Positions 34,830 to 45,571 of a stretch of 64,000 nt of DNA are shown here, one piece after another (position 1 is the stretch's first letter; each line of letters starts with the position of its first letter). This DNA comes from Saussurea involucrata (lineage: Eukaryota; Streptophyta; Magnoliopsida; Asterales; Asteraceae). The notes under the pieces are model-generated. The model was not told where the DNA came from. It ran no database searches and was given only the letters and a program-made list of their open reading frames with translations. A program made the position numbers and the translations under genes. Location of the stretch: the NCBI GenBank assembly GCA_033807775.1, contig CM066325.1, positions 17,913,301-17,977,300 of the forward strand, in the 5' to 3' direction.

Positions 34830-36934
34830 CACTACCATTCCCCGGTCTCGCCTTCATTTCGTGCACCATCGAGTCTAGAGCCATTTGAAATAGAAAATTC
34901 TTCGGCTAGGACACATGATGAGGAACACCAAATCGAGATTCTTCGTGACTCGATCGGAACGTCTGTAGTGTCTCCGTCAGGCGGGAGACGAGGATCGGAC
35001 GGAAATCCTACCACAACTACCGAATTGCCAACTGTGAACGTAGGTGGCTCTGCCTCTAAGGTAGATGCCTCAACGGGTAATCTAAGTGATCCCGGTGTTA
35101 TGTTACCCGACTTTGTGTCACAAGGGTCCCTGGACAGCACCCTCAAGGCTGTCCGCGAGGTAATGGAGCAGCACATTGCCGCTGAGCTCGCCAAAATCAA
35201 GAGCTTAATCAAAGGTAAAGAGTAGATCGTCGACCTCCACCGGCTCTTGCTCAACCTACCTATTCGGTGGACACCCTAAAGACGATGCTTCTAGCACAAC
35301 TGCTCCAACAATCTGAAACCAACGCCTCAACCGAAGCAGACCTGCTATCCGTTCTGAAATCCCAGCTCACTGCTCCTTCGTCATCCATTACCACTCGCTT
35401 GGATACAATTGACTCGACTCTCAAGGACTTCAACCAAGCGCTCACAACGCTGTCCGAGAGAGTCCGTTCACTCGAAGATACCTGCAAGAGTCAAGCAGGG
35501 GGTCTAAAGCGCAAGCACGATGACCAGGATGATCCTGATCACCGTGAGGGGGAGAAAAGACAAAGACTAACCGAGACCGCCCTGATCCTCTCTGAAAATA
35601 CAACCATGGTTCAACAGGAACCCTCAACTGCGGCTACTACAATAGAAGCACCCGAAGTTGAGTTACCTTTAGCCGAGATGGTAATTGACATGGATATCTC
35701 GGATGACGAAGACCCGACGGTTGAAAAGCCAGAAGGAACAGAACAGGAACTGGTTACTTTTGACACATCAGTTGAGTCTACAATCAACATGATAGATCCA
35801 GACTGCGAGACCAACCCGAAAACCGAAAATGCATGGTATGAAAAAGCCGCCAGTGCCGCAAATTTCCAGGTTAATTTGGTCTTTCCTACTGATGAAGATG
35901 ACAACGTAGACTACGACCAGTTTCTGCTCCATAATTTGTATAATACCCCCGTTCACTCTGCTCAACCCGCTGAAACTTCAACAAGACCTGAAACCACAAC
36001 TGCCTATATTCCGACATCTCCTCAGCAACCGACAGCTTCTGATCTCCCACCACCTCAACAGCAACAAATCCGTTGGGAGAAGATCCCGATATTTATTCCT
36101 CACCTGGAGGAATCTCTGAAGAAGTTGTTCGTCCACAAGCTACGCCCAATCGAGCCGACCTTCTGCCTTGGTATTTACAGTTCCAACCCCGAATACCAAC
36201 GCCGGTACGTAAGTGCAATGAAGCGGTGTCTACCAGTTAGCCAAGTCCAAACCAAGCATCAGATCACAGAAGTGCTCAACATCGAGTCAGGTCGCATTAT
36301 GAAAGTTGTTTATCCAGTATTCACCGTCCGTCGCGAAGATGGGAATGAATGGAGATTTTCTGAAGCCGACTTCCAGCACCTCCGACCGTTCGACTTCTAT
36401 GCTATTCTGAAAGACCTTCGTTCAAGAACTATCCGACCGCTTCCAGTTACAAAGGCGCTCGAAGCTGTTCGTCGATTCCTGGTCCGTACAATCATGATGT
36501 CATACCTCACAGACTTCCAAATGGCAATCGAGAACAAGGCAAAAAAGGTAAATCTGATAAAGCCGAATCTGAAAGCTCCTGAATTGAAGATGTATCCTTA
36601 GAACGCTCTGCTTCTAGAACCTGAATTTGGGATAGTCTACATCAACGAACAGAAAGAGAAAAGATTTCTGTGGTTCAGTCAGGTAGATAGATTCTGCGAC
36701 GGCACGCTCTTCAAAGTTCAAGATGCTCTTCGAAAGATCATTACGCACGAGTCTGAAAATCCAAAGTATTCGTATGTTCCGAATCCGAATGAAACAACTG
36801 CTCGGAATGCTTTGGAAATGGTTGAAGATCGCATCAACTATCGCCGCGCTATCAGATGGTTCGAGATTCACTTTGCGCTCCGTAAAAGATATGTTCATAA
36901 CTGGCGCGAACTCGAACTTCAATTCAAAGGGTGA
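34830..36934 (+). pseudogene. Copia envelope-like ORF remnant (C-terminal part)
   Basis: A first frame to a stop at 35223-35225 is Ser/Gly-rich with a short amphipathic helix. After a frame change near 35216-35226, a second frame runs to TAG at 36599-36601. It contains a helical stretch (about 35400-35480), KRKHDD (35508 onward), an acidic region and a conserved-looking C-terminal part (RTIRPLPVTKALEAVRRFL). It continues in frame past that stop (FGIVYINE) to TGA at 36932-36934, directly before the PPT and LTR. This position after pol is where SIRE-type copia elements keep their extra envelope-like ORF. The 5' part of the element is missing. Function of this ORF is not established in any element I know. 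Confidence 0.7.
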
Positions 36935-36937
36935 GAT

Positions 36938-37254
36938 TGTTAGGGTCATTTATTTGTTGAATTAAAGTTCAAGGGGTTGTTTTGTAATTCTTTATTTTGA
37001 GCTTGGTTAGTGAACGGGCCGTGGGCTTGTTAACCACGAGCCCGCCATATATAAAGTGTATTAGCCTTAGAAAATAGGCTAGTCGTATTTATTGCTTTCC
37101 TACTCTCGTATTGTAAACTCTCTCAATTGAAAGCATTATATGGATGACCAGTTGAAATCATAAACATCATAGTTTTTATCGTTTGATTTCATTGTTCGTT
37201 GCACGGATCTGAGACTCACAAAGAGCACTGTGTGGTTGCTGCTCGCGAACAACA
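36938..37254 (+). repeat. 3' LTR of the truncated copia element
   Basis: Starts TGTTAGGGTCATT after the purine-rich CAAAGGGTGAGAT and ends CGAACAACA; 317 bp. A TATA box (TATATAAAG, 37048-37056) lies about 110 bp into the LTR. The 5' LTR is absent, so the element is truncated. Confidence 0.8.
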
Positions 37255-37616
37255 GTAGCTCATTTCAGGAACTGTTTGGTCTTGTTAATTGATAGTGCAG
37301 TGGTGGTGCTTGTATGTGACATCCACTGTTGGTTTCAAGGGTTGGTTCCATAATGTGGTTTGTATTTAGACCTTTGGTGGTAATTAAATATTATTTTGCT
37401 GCTAAAAAAAGTTGGAAGATTTAATGGCGTACATCTGGTAAGACGGGGGGCGAAAGGATTTCGACGGAGAAGACAGTGGGATGGCAGTGTTAGTAACCAG
37501 ATGAGTCCTGAAATGGGTGGAGATGGCTACCTGTGTATCGTCGTGTGATTTGGTGATGGTGAAAAGGATGGTCAAAATGCTCCACCGCTTTAGCCGGAGA
37601 TGGAGATATCCGATAC

Positions 37617-37677
<61 letters not shown>

Positions 37678-38136
37678 TTAATTATGTGTTTGGTCCTGTA
37701 ATTATATGGTTTTAACAAAATTATAGAAAAAACAAAAAGAATTGCAAAAAGTATTCAAAATATGGTTGGACGAAAATGCCCCTAACTCTAACTGAGTTTT
37801 TTAACGAAGTTAGTGGTCAGGTCCCACATTAAAAACAAAATTCAAAACTGAGGGACCACTTCTTGAGATAATGAAGTACATGTCCCTCTTTAAAAAAAAA
37901 CATATAACCACAGGGACCAAAAATGCAATTTAGTCTATAAAATTAAGTTTTATTTTTTAAAATTTAATTAACATTACGGCGGAATTCCGGCGGTCGGAAT
38001 TTGCCGAAAATGGTCAATCTGCCGGAATCCACTTTTGCGGCGCCCGGAGCTCTGGCAGCCGTATCCGCCGAAAATAGTTTTTCAAGCGGATTTCCGGCGG
38101 ATTATTTCGCCGGAAATGGTCTTCTGTTTTGTAGTG
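37255..38136. other. MULE right arm, TA microsatellite and CACTA right end
   Basis: 37615-37674 is a long TA microsatellite, 37715-37935 the MULE right TIR, and 37975-38136 the CACTA right subterminal repeats. No gene. Confidence 0.75.
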
Positions 38137-38384
38137 TTAAAACACATAAATCGCAAAGACCAAACATGTAATTTACTCTTGATTTTAATTTAATTCATTT
38201 TATGTTATCTAACGTCATGAGCAGAACTATGAATGAAGGCACTAGCGCAATCTTGTGCACCTATTTGACGGACTTTCACAAAAGGAATGTTTGATGAGTA
38301 TAAAATGTGTACATGCTAAATATTGAGGGATATTCTGGAATATTAGAAAATAAAATAAATATCAACTAAAACCCGAAAACTCTT

Positions 38385-40950
38385 TCTAACACCCCGAAAA
38401 TTGGAGAACCAAAGTTTGGCCCACGAACGTCCGCAAGGGACATGTCGGACGTCCGCGAGGTGCGGACATCCGCGGAAGCATTAGAGAATTTCAGGGTTTC
38501 GATTCGGTTGGAGCCGGACGTCCGCGGAGTGACCATGCGGACGTCCGCGAAAGGGTCTGAGATATTTTTGTGTTTAAAGAAAACCCTTTCTCACCCTCTT
38601 TCTCATTTTCATTCCAAACCCCAACTTCTTCTCTCTTTCTCCCTCTCACTGAATCGACTTCCTTCCCCAAAACAACCTCAAATCCTTCCCCCTCCTCTTC
38701 ATCTTCTCCACTCAAATCAACCCATTTCCACCATTGTTGAACATTTGGGAGTTTGAAGCTTTTTAGGAGTCTAGGAGCTTTCTCTTGGAAGATTCAAGTG
38801 GTAAAGCTAATCTCTCCCTACCCAAAAGTGTTATTGTTGTTGATTTCATCTTCTTTCTATCTTGTGGTGTTGTTGGACGATTTTGGTGATGATTGGTTAA
38901 GGAAACTGTTTTCTTCATCTATAAGAACTAGGGTTTTGGTATAAGTTAGGGATTTTGATGTTTTATGCTTGGGGAATGATTCTATATGGTTAGATCTTGA
39001 TGGTTGGAAACTTATGAATCTAGGTTTTGAAGGTTTTGGCTTGAAGATGCAAACTTCTTCAAAGGAGCTTACGTTTGGAGATTCTAAATTTAGCCTAAAT
39101 CTAGCAAGGTGAGTTCAAGTTGATTTGTGAAAACTTTGTACATGCCAAAAATAGTATTTTCCAAATATTTGTGTGTTTTACTTGAAAATATCTATGGTTG
39201 AGTTATTTGGATAGTTTAACTCTTTTGAAGTGTTTATCTTCATAAATGTGTAAAACACCCATATTTGGGGCTTTTGGGTATTTTGATGTGTAGAAATCAT
39301 AATATGTCGTTAAAAGAATAATTGCTCAAAATGATGTTTATTTGATGGTTTAATCATGTTGGAGTAATTGATTTTGTAAACCATTTGGAAAATGCACTTT
39401 TAGTGTCGTGGGTCATTTTGAGAATTATAAGGGTGTGAGTCCTTTGGGAAAACCCTTTTGTTTAACCCGTGTTGAGTTTTGGGGTTAATGATGATTTTGT
39501 GGTACTTGTTTATCTAAACAATGTTTAAACGCATTTTATGCGATGATGACCGTTATTTATGGATCTAGCAAGCTTGGAGCACTTTGCTCAGTTTTGACTT
39601 TGAGATAGTCTTAGGGACATTTGTCCGGTTTAAATGGCTCGATGTGGAGTCTTATTTATGGGTTGCTTTTATTGCACCGTTTTGCATATTATTGCACGTT
39701 ATTGATATTTACACGCTTGGGTGCGTGAGTCATTCTGAGATAGGCATGTTGTCTTAGACTGTGTTGCATCGGATCCATAGGCATATAAGTCAGTCGTTGG
39801 TAATGGTCGATTGGGTATCTCGGGGTTGGACCTCGGTACCCATGTTTTATGACCTTAACTTTTATGGGTTGAGTCCGGAGGTGCTACCTTGGAGGTAGGC
39901 GCCAGGACCCACGCCGCTTGTGGAGTATGCCATGGAGGCGGTCCTAAGCTGCCGGGCCTTGAGGTGGAGTCTTGGAGACGGAAGCCAAGGTCAGCCTGAA
40001 TTGTGATATGCGAAATAGGCATAACGTAACTTGTAATTCCCATTCACATGGATATGGAGAATAGGCATAACGTAATTTGTAATTCTCGTTTCGTAGATCA
40101 GAAGTCGAGGAATAGGCAAAACGTAAATTGTAATTCCCGATTTCGTTGGGAGGACCAGAAATAAGCATAACGTAATCTCTACTTCCAGTTGTGCGATGAA
40201 CGTTGTATGCGTGGTATACTTATGTGTTACCTCCACCTTCAACGGATACGAGTCTCCCCCCGTCTATGGTATTTGAGTTTTAATACATTTTACGTTCGCG
40301 TGAGTATTGCTTCGTATTATGTTTTAATAAAGTGTTATATTTAAATGAATGGTTTCCATGATTTATGGGTTGAGGATTTTGTTGTCAACCGTATTTGAAG
40401 GTTTTGCCTAAATTAGATTTATTCACGTATTGGAGCGAGTTGGGATTGTAATTCATTTTAGAAAACACTTATTACCTTTCGAGAACTTTTTCTCATGGAA
40501 TTTGGGTGCGTTGGAAAATGAGTCATTTAGATCATTTTGGGAAACTCTTTTGGAAATGAAAAATCTATGTCGCAAACTTTCATTTAAAGAATTATTTAAA
40601 TCATGCTATAAACTCTTGAACTCACTAGGCGTTAGCCTAACCCTTTTTATTTGTCAGCATGTGCAACAGGTCTCATGTTGGGAGTAGTTCTAGTGACACG
40701 TGTGAAAGGTCGTGTGCTAGTAGAGTGCTCGAGAGGTGATTTGGATTAGTGAAGTCTTCCGCACTTAATTGGGACTAGCAACTTGTGTTGTGTTAAGTAA
40801 CACCCGTTTAATTTATTTTATGGTGGGAATTATAATGTTTTAAATTCCGAGGTATTTTAAGGAATGAATTGTAGAAATGATTTTATCTACTGATTGGGTA
40901 TTTTATTGAAATTTCATTTAGTTGCTCGTTCCAAATTCGAGGGTGTTACA
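38385..40950 (+). repeat. 5' LTR of a plus-strand gypsy-like element (2566 bp)
   Basis: Starts TCTAACACCCCG, where a TG to TC change is likely, and ends GGGTGTTACA, followed after three bases by a PBS. GACGTCCGCGG motifs occur at 38443-38550. The GGAATAGGCATAACGTAA/ATTCC repeats at 40010-40190 match those of the solo LTRs, so this belongs to the same broad group. No 3' LTR is in the window. Confidence 0.88.
39119..40657 (+). promoter_or_regulatory. Predicted LTR intron (donor 39119, acceptor 40657 or 40669)
   Basis: GCAAG|GTGAGTTC at 39119. Hairpin CTCACTAGGCGTTAGCCTA at 40621-40639, then CTAACC, a T-rich run and GTCAG at 40657 (ACAG|G at 40669 is an alternative). Inferred only. Confidence 0.42.
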
Positions 40951-40953
40951 AGT

Positions 40954-40965
40954 TGGTATCAGAGC
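40954..40965 (+). other. Primer binding site, tRNA-iMet type
   Basis: TGGTATCAGAGC three bases after the LTR end. Confidence 0.92.
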
Positions 40966-43805
40966 ATAACTTTGAGAGATTTAGGTGTTGATTTTGGATA
41001 CCTAGACTCAAACTAGCATTCTTTTAAGTAAACGAGAGTGACATTCACCATTAGGCACTTTAAGATAGGATGTTTCGAGGTCAATGGATGTTGTTAGAAA
41101 CGAGATACACATCACGAGTAGCAAGGATAGTCAGTTACGGTACGTTCATAGTGACATCTGGCCAGTGTCATGGTGAATCTACTAGTACTTGTGCATACTT
41201 GAATTACTTTAATGTGATGATCGTTGGGGTAGTGAAGAAGGTTTTAAGCTAGTAGTCGTTGGAATAGATGGACAATTCTAGCATTAGTCACTTGGAGTGA
41301 CGATAAGCATGATAATTGCTTTAAGTAGACCGTTTCGGGTCAAGATTGATAATTGGATTAGAACCATAGGCTTATTGAGTCGACTTTGATTTTAGGAAAA
41401 AACGTAAGGTTAATTGATATAATTCCCAACTTGCCTTAAGAGGTTTGAATGTCCGGATGACAATAGTGGACCGGAGGGAATTGGAGGAGTATGAGTTGAG
41501 ATGTTGAATTGCCGACTAAGTTATGCACAAAGTTTATTTTGAAAATAAATTGCATCAACTATTTCTTGTGTTTCAAATCTTTATATGGATTGTGTTGCAA
41601 ATTTGGAAAATGTTTAGCACACACACAAGATTTTAAATCATGGTTTTGAAAGTGCATGAAACCATTTTATTGCGGTAGTTGCAAACTTCGCCGGGACTTG
41701 TTTTGTTTTATTTCATTATTGTTCAACATTTGTTTCGGATATAATGACATTCATATTTTTATGATGTTTAAGATGTTGGTCAAGTAACTACAGGTTGTGA
41801 TTTTAACATTGGATATCCTCCACATATGTTAGAGTTTGGATGGAAAGTTATCTCCCATTATGTCTATGCAAAACTATTTTGGGAATATGTTTAGTGTGAG
41901 TTTAGCAAACAATATTGTTTATATGATATTACAACGGAAAGGGATTTTTGGGATTTTGGCTTTTAGGTCATGATTTTGCTTATTGCAATTTGACTTTTGG
42001 AAGCACAGTATTTGGTGCCATTTTATTGACTTGAGGTCACTGAGCTCGTTGAATTTCATGGAATTTTGTTGTACGACGTTTTGTGTCGTGTGGGTACAAT
42101 TTTACAATGTGCATACTCCGTTTACTTATGTGAAGAATTTATGAGTTATGTTGGGTATTTTGTCCCGCTCGAGCTTTGTTAAGAAATGTTAATTTTATGC
42201 CATGAGGCGACTAAAAGGGATGAGTTTGGAACTTTAGTGTCGCGTGACTTCTCTTTCAAGAGTTTGTGTTAACAAGTAATTCGTTGCAAATAGTTCAGTG
42301 TATTGATTGATTTATACGTGACTTAAGTGATGCATGAGAGAACCCTTTGGGGGCATTGCATGATAATTTTTTTGGTGCGCTTTCGGCCAGTTGATTTTCT
42401 TATCACCATTTTATGTAAGTACATTATATCGATTAGGGGTATGCATAGCTTGGTAACCATTGTTTCTCAACACTTTGATAAACGAATCGGGAGTGAAAAT
42501 ATTTTCTTAACTCATTGTATAAATGATGGCCATTTGATCGAAGTGTGTTTTAGTGTTGGGAAATTGTAAGCCTTTTAATTTTAAAGAAAATGTATATTTT
42601 GAGCATTTTAACAAATGCACTTTTAAGCATTGACGTTTTAACACTTTATGTTATAAGTACGGAACTTTGATGAAAATGCGCTATGATGAAGATTTTAGAA
42701 AATCATTTGCCTAAAACTATAGTGCGCGAAATTTCTTATGTTTGAGCATCGACGCACACTGTCGGTACAATTTAAGGTTTGAAGTCGGTTTGAACCCTTG
42801 TTGGGTGTCTACCTTTTACTAACCTTTATTTTCTCATATGTTTTGGGAAAACGCATTGTGGTGTGCAAGTTTTTGTCAGAAACGTTTTGCTCGCGTGTCA
42901 TTATGTGACCGGCTGAGGAAATTTTAGAAAATTGATTTAAAGAATTTTACCTTTCGGAATTTGATGTGAGCTATTTGGTGCATGTGTGCCATCACAAGAA
43001 AATTTCTAAGGAAATGTTACAAGTTTGCGTGCCTACCCTAATTTGAGGTTCCCTTATGATATTTTAGTCGATATTTTCAAATGATGGAAACTTATTGGTT
43101 TTGTCTTTAAATTGGAACTCACGTGAGTCATTTTGTGTTTTGACTAAGGTGTATTTATAAATCGTTTCATCATTTTGTATGATAAACTGGCGCGCACAAA
43201 CTTTGTTGGTAAGCCTTTGTTCCATTTATGGTAAGAAAGGAATTTTAGAGTCAAAAGTCGTTGAACTTCTTTTGAAGTACGTGCAAAACTTTTGTTACAC
43301 ACAATTTAAAGTGGGCAATTACTTTACGTGCATGTCATGAATCAATCCATACTAGAACCGTGGCAGTTTATTTTAAAGAAGTTGTTTATTACGCTTTTGC
43401 GTTTTGTTGGTAATCTGAACTGCAATGAAATAATTTTCAATATGATTTTCATATGTAGGACGAGCGTGTCCATTTTTGCGTAACTACCGAATTGATGATA
43501 GTAGTTTTCTATGCGTACGATTTATTTGATATGAAAATCCTTGTGTTGGAAATTTTTGTGAAAGGTTTTGTTGATTGGCATATTTATTGAATAATTCACT
43601 TGAAAACCTTTAACTCGTAGGACCTTGAAAAGGGTAAGTAACCCAGTTAAGGGTAAGTGAGTATAGCACTTCGACGGTGGAAGGTTGGGTATTCCACGCG
43701 TGATAGTACTGTAGGCCGAATGATATCGGTTGAGGGGATGATGCACTTTTTAATTAAGATAATAAATTCGCAGTAACCTATATTGAGGTAGGTGGTATAT
43801 TTAGG
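40966..43805 (+). other. Interior of the gypsy-like element, non-coding or decayed
   Basis: About 2.8 kb follows the PBS with no frame over about 80 codons and no gag, protease or RT motif on either strand. It could be a large non-autonomous derivative or an old decayed copy. It ends where the PIF-like element sequence begins near 43806. Confidence 0.6.
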
Positions 43806-44470
43806 TTTGCAGGTAAGGATTGGAATGGATTGGATTTCATGTAAGGATTTGGAGGGATTTGGAGGGATTTGGATTGGGGGGGATTTGGAATCCCATCATG
43901 TGTTTGGTTTGTAGGATTTGGAATGGATTTGAATTCCACTCCATTATAAATCATGTTTGGTTTGCAGGATTAGGATTTGGATTTGGACTTGGATTTTTTT
44001 TTTGTAATTATTTTTTTGTGTTATAAAGAATTTGTTTTTATTGGTAAATTACCTTTTTATCGATTTTTCCAAAATTGTATATTTAATGACCAAATCTCTT
44101 TATTGTTCTAAAACACATATCAACCACTAAACTAGTTCAACCAAAATACATATTAACCACCAAATTGTTCTTCCAAATTGTTCTAACACACATTAACCAA
44201 TAACCACCAAACTATTCTTCCAAATTGTTTAAAAACATATTAACCACCAAGTTATTCTTCCAAATTGTTCTAAAACACATTAACTACCAAATTATGGCAC
44301 ACACAAGAAGGGAGGGCGGAAGAAGTTTGGATTGGAGTGTATGGTTAACATCCCCACAACAGGCGCTGAGTCTAAACAAACAGCCCCTACGTGGAGATCA
44401 TGCAGGTCGCACAGAAATCTGAGAGGAACCGTAGACTGGTTCGGGCTGCTGTGTGTGCGTCCAAGGTAGC

Positions 44471-45526
44471 TGTTGGGTCACCAAAGATTTGAAATTGACT
44501 CACCGATGTTTTCCCTAAAATCCTACTTAGAATATTTCAGTTTGGTTCTTCATATGACTTGTACATTATAGCAACTGTTCGGTGAAGTCGAAGATCAACC
44601 GAAACCAAGCTTGAAGACTCTCTACTTGTGGAAAATAGAAGACTCTTCTCAACAAACAAACAAGTCATCATTCACCGAAGTTGTCCTCACAATTCGGTGA
44701 ACAACATGTCCACCGATTTTGTTCTCACAAATCGATGGTCAACATCTCCACCGATAATGCTTGCATTATTCGGTGGACATCTTCCACCGATGTGGTCTTC
44801 AGAAATCGGTGGACATCTTCCACCGATGTGGTCTTCAGAAATCGGTGGAACTCTTCCCACTGATGAGGATACTTAAATCGGTGGGATCTATGTGAAATTG
44901 GTTTCCTTGCAGATGTTTTCAAAGACCAATGACAATTGTATCGGTGAAACATCATCGGTATGATTGTCTTGGAATCCACATCAAGAAGATCATTTACTTC
45001 GGGACAAAATCTTCTTACAGGCAAAAGCAACCTTTTGTCTTATTATCTTTTTGGAAGATGTCCCTTCAGTATGGCTTCTATTCCTTGTTTCAAGAAAAAG
45101 GTGATAGTGACTTATCAGCCTTTTAGAAGTCCACTGGTACTTTTCCAAAGACCATTGGTTCGTTGCAAATGACTTGAGGATAATAGTACCATGCATTTAA
45201 TGCTCAGTACCTTATCCTCACTATAAAAGGAAGATGAAGACTCCATACAAATTACGCTTTCTGGATTTCTCTCAGTGCAAGATTTTCATATTGCTTGATA
45301 ACCTTATAGCCTTGCTCTTAGTGTTCTCTGCTGTATTGTTTAGTTTACTTTGTGAAAGATTGTTAGAATAGTTCATCTGTTCTTTTCCGCAACAGTCTTT
45401 AAGTTTCTTTGTGTAATTCTAGTTGAAAGTTTTTCAATATAAAGAATTAAAATTGTGAAAATTTTGAGTATTGTATTCAACCCCCCCCCCCTTCTACAAT
45501 ACTTGTTAAGCCATCTGGGACTAACA
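44471..45526 (+). repeat. 5' LTR of the SIRE element
   Basis: TGTTGGGTCACC to GGGACTAACA. The first half is packed with CCACCGAT/ATCGGTGG palindromes (44695-44890). One copy has an 8 bp stem, 44784-44791 with 44805-44812, around a 13-base loop. A C-run lies at 45481-45491. Confidence 0.96.
45222..45229 (+). promoter_or_regulatory. TATA box in SIRE 5' LTR
   Basis: CTATAAAAGG, about 300 bp before the LTR end; the expected transcription start would be about 30 bp downstream. The same site is at 55832-55839. Confidence 0.75.
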
Positions 45527-45528
45527 AG

Positions 45529-45540
45529 TGGTATCAGAGT
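45529..45540 (+). other. Primer binding site of the SIRE element
   Basis: TGGTATCAGAGT, two bases after the LTR end; tRNA-iMet type. Confidence 0.92.
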
Positions 45541-45571
45541 AGAAAGTTTAATCCCATAAACTTGATATGCG

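Larger units (their letters stand above)
31638..37935. mobile_element. MULE-type element nested in the CACTA, itself opened by insertions
   Basis: The left TIR GAGTGAATTGCATTTTTGG matches the right TIR in reverse complement for about 220 bp. A perfect 9 bp duplication TATAAAATT flanks them (31629-31637 and 37936-37944). Between them lie a solo LTR and the 3' end of a copia element. Confidence 0.9.
25249..38136. mobile_element. Non-autonomous CACTA element, opened by many later insertions
   Basis: The left end is CACTACTAAACAAACC and the right end, reverse-complemented, is CACTACAAAACAGAAG. Both are followed by a TTTCCGGCG-type subterminal repeat, and both are flanked by TTA (25246-25248 and 38137-38139), the 3 bp duplication typical of CACTA. 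The ends are rich in TCCGCCGGAAA motifs. I see no transposase. The interior is occupied by a PIF-like element, two solo LTRs, a MITE, a MULE and a copia remnant. Confidence 0.85.

Noticed and set aside
34830..36934. Endogenous pararetrovirus or true viral envelope
   Set aside because: No movement-protein, coat or pararetroviral RT motifs nearby, no membrane features; PPT and LTR directly downstream fit a copia element with an extra ORF.
37615..37674. Centromere or telomere-type satellite
   Set aside because: It is a plain TA microsatellite; no telomere repeat runs or 150-180 bp satellite monomers are seen anywhere in the window.
40966..43805. Host gene between the 5' LTR and the PIF-like element
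   Set aside because: No frame over about 80 codons, no motif or splice pattern; its position after a PBS makes retroelement interior the simpler reading.
44628..44876. 82-codon frame duplicated at 55238-55486
   Set aside because: Both lie in the SIRE LTRs and come from the ACCGAT palindrome repeats.
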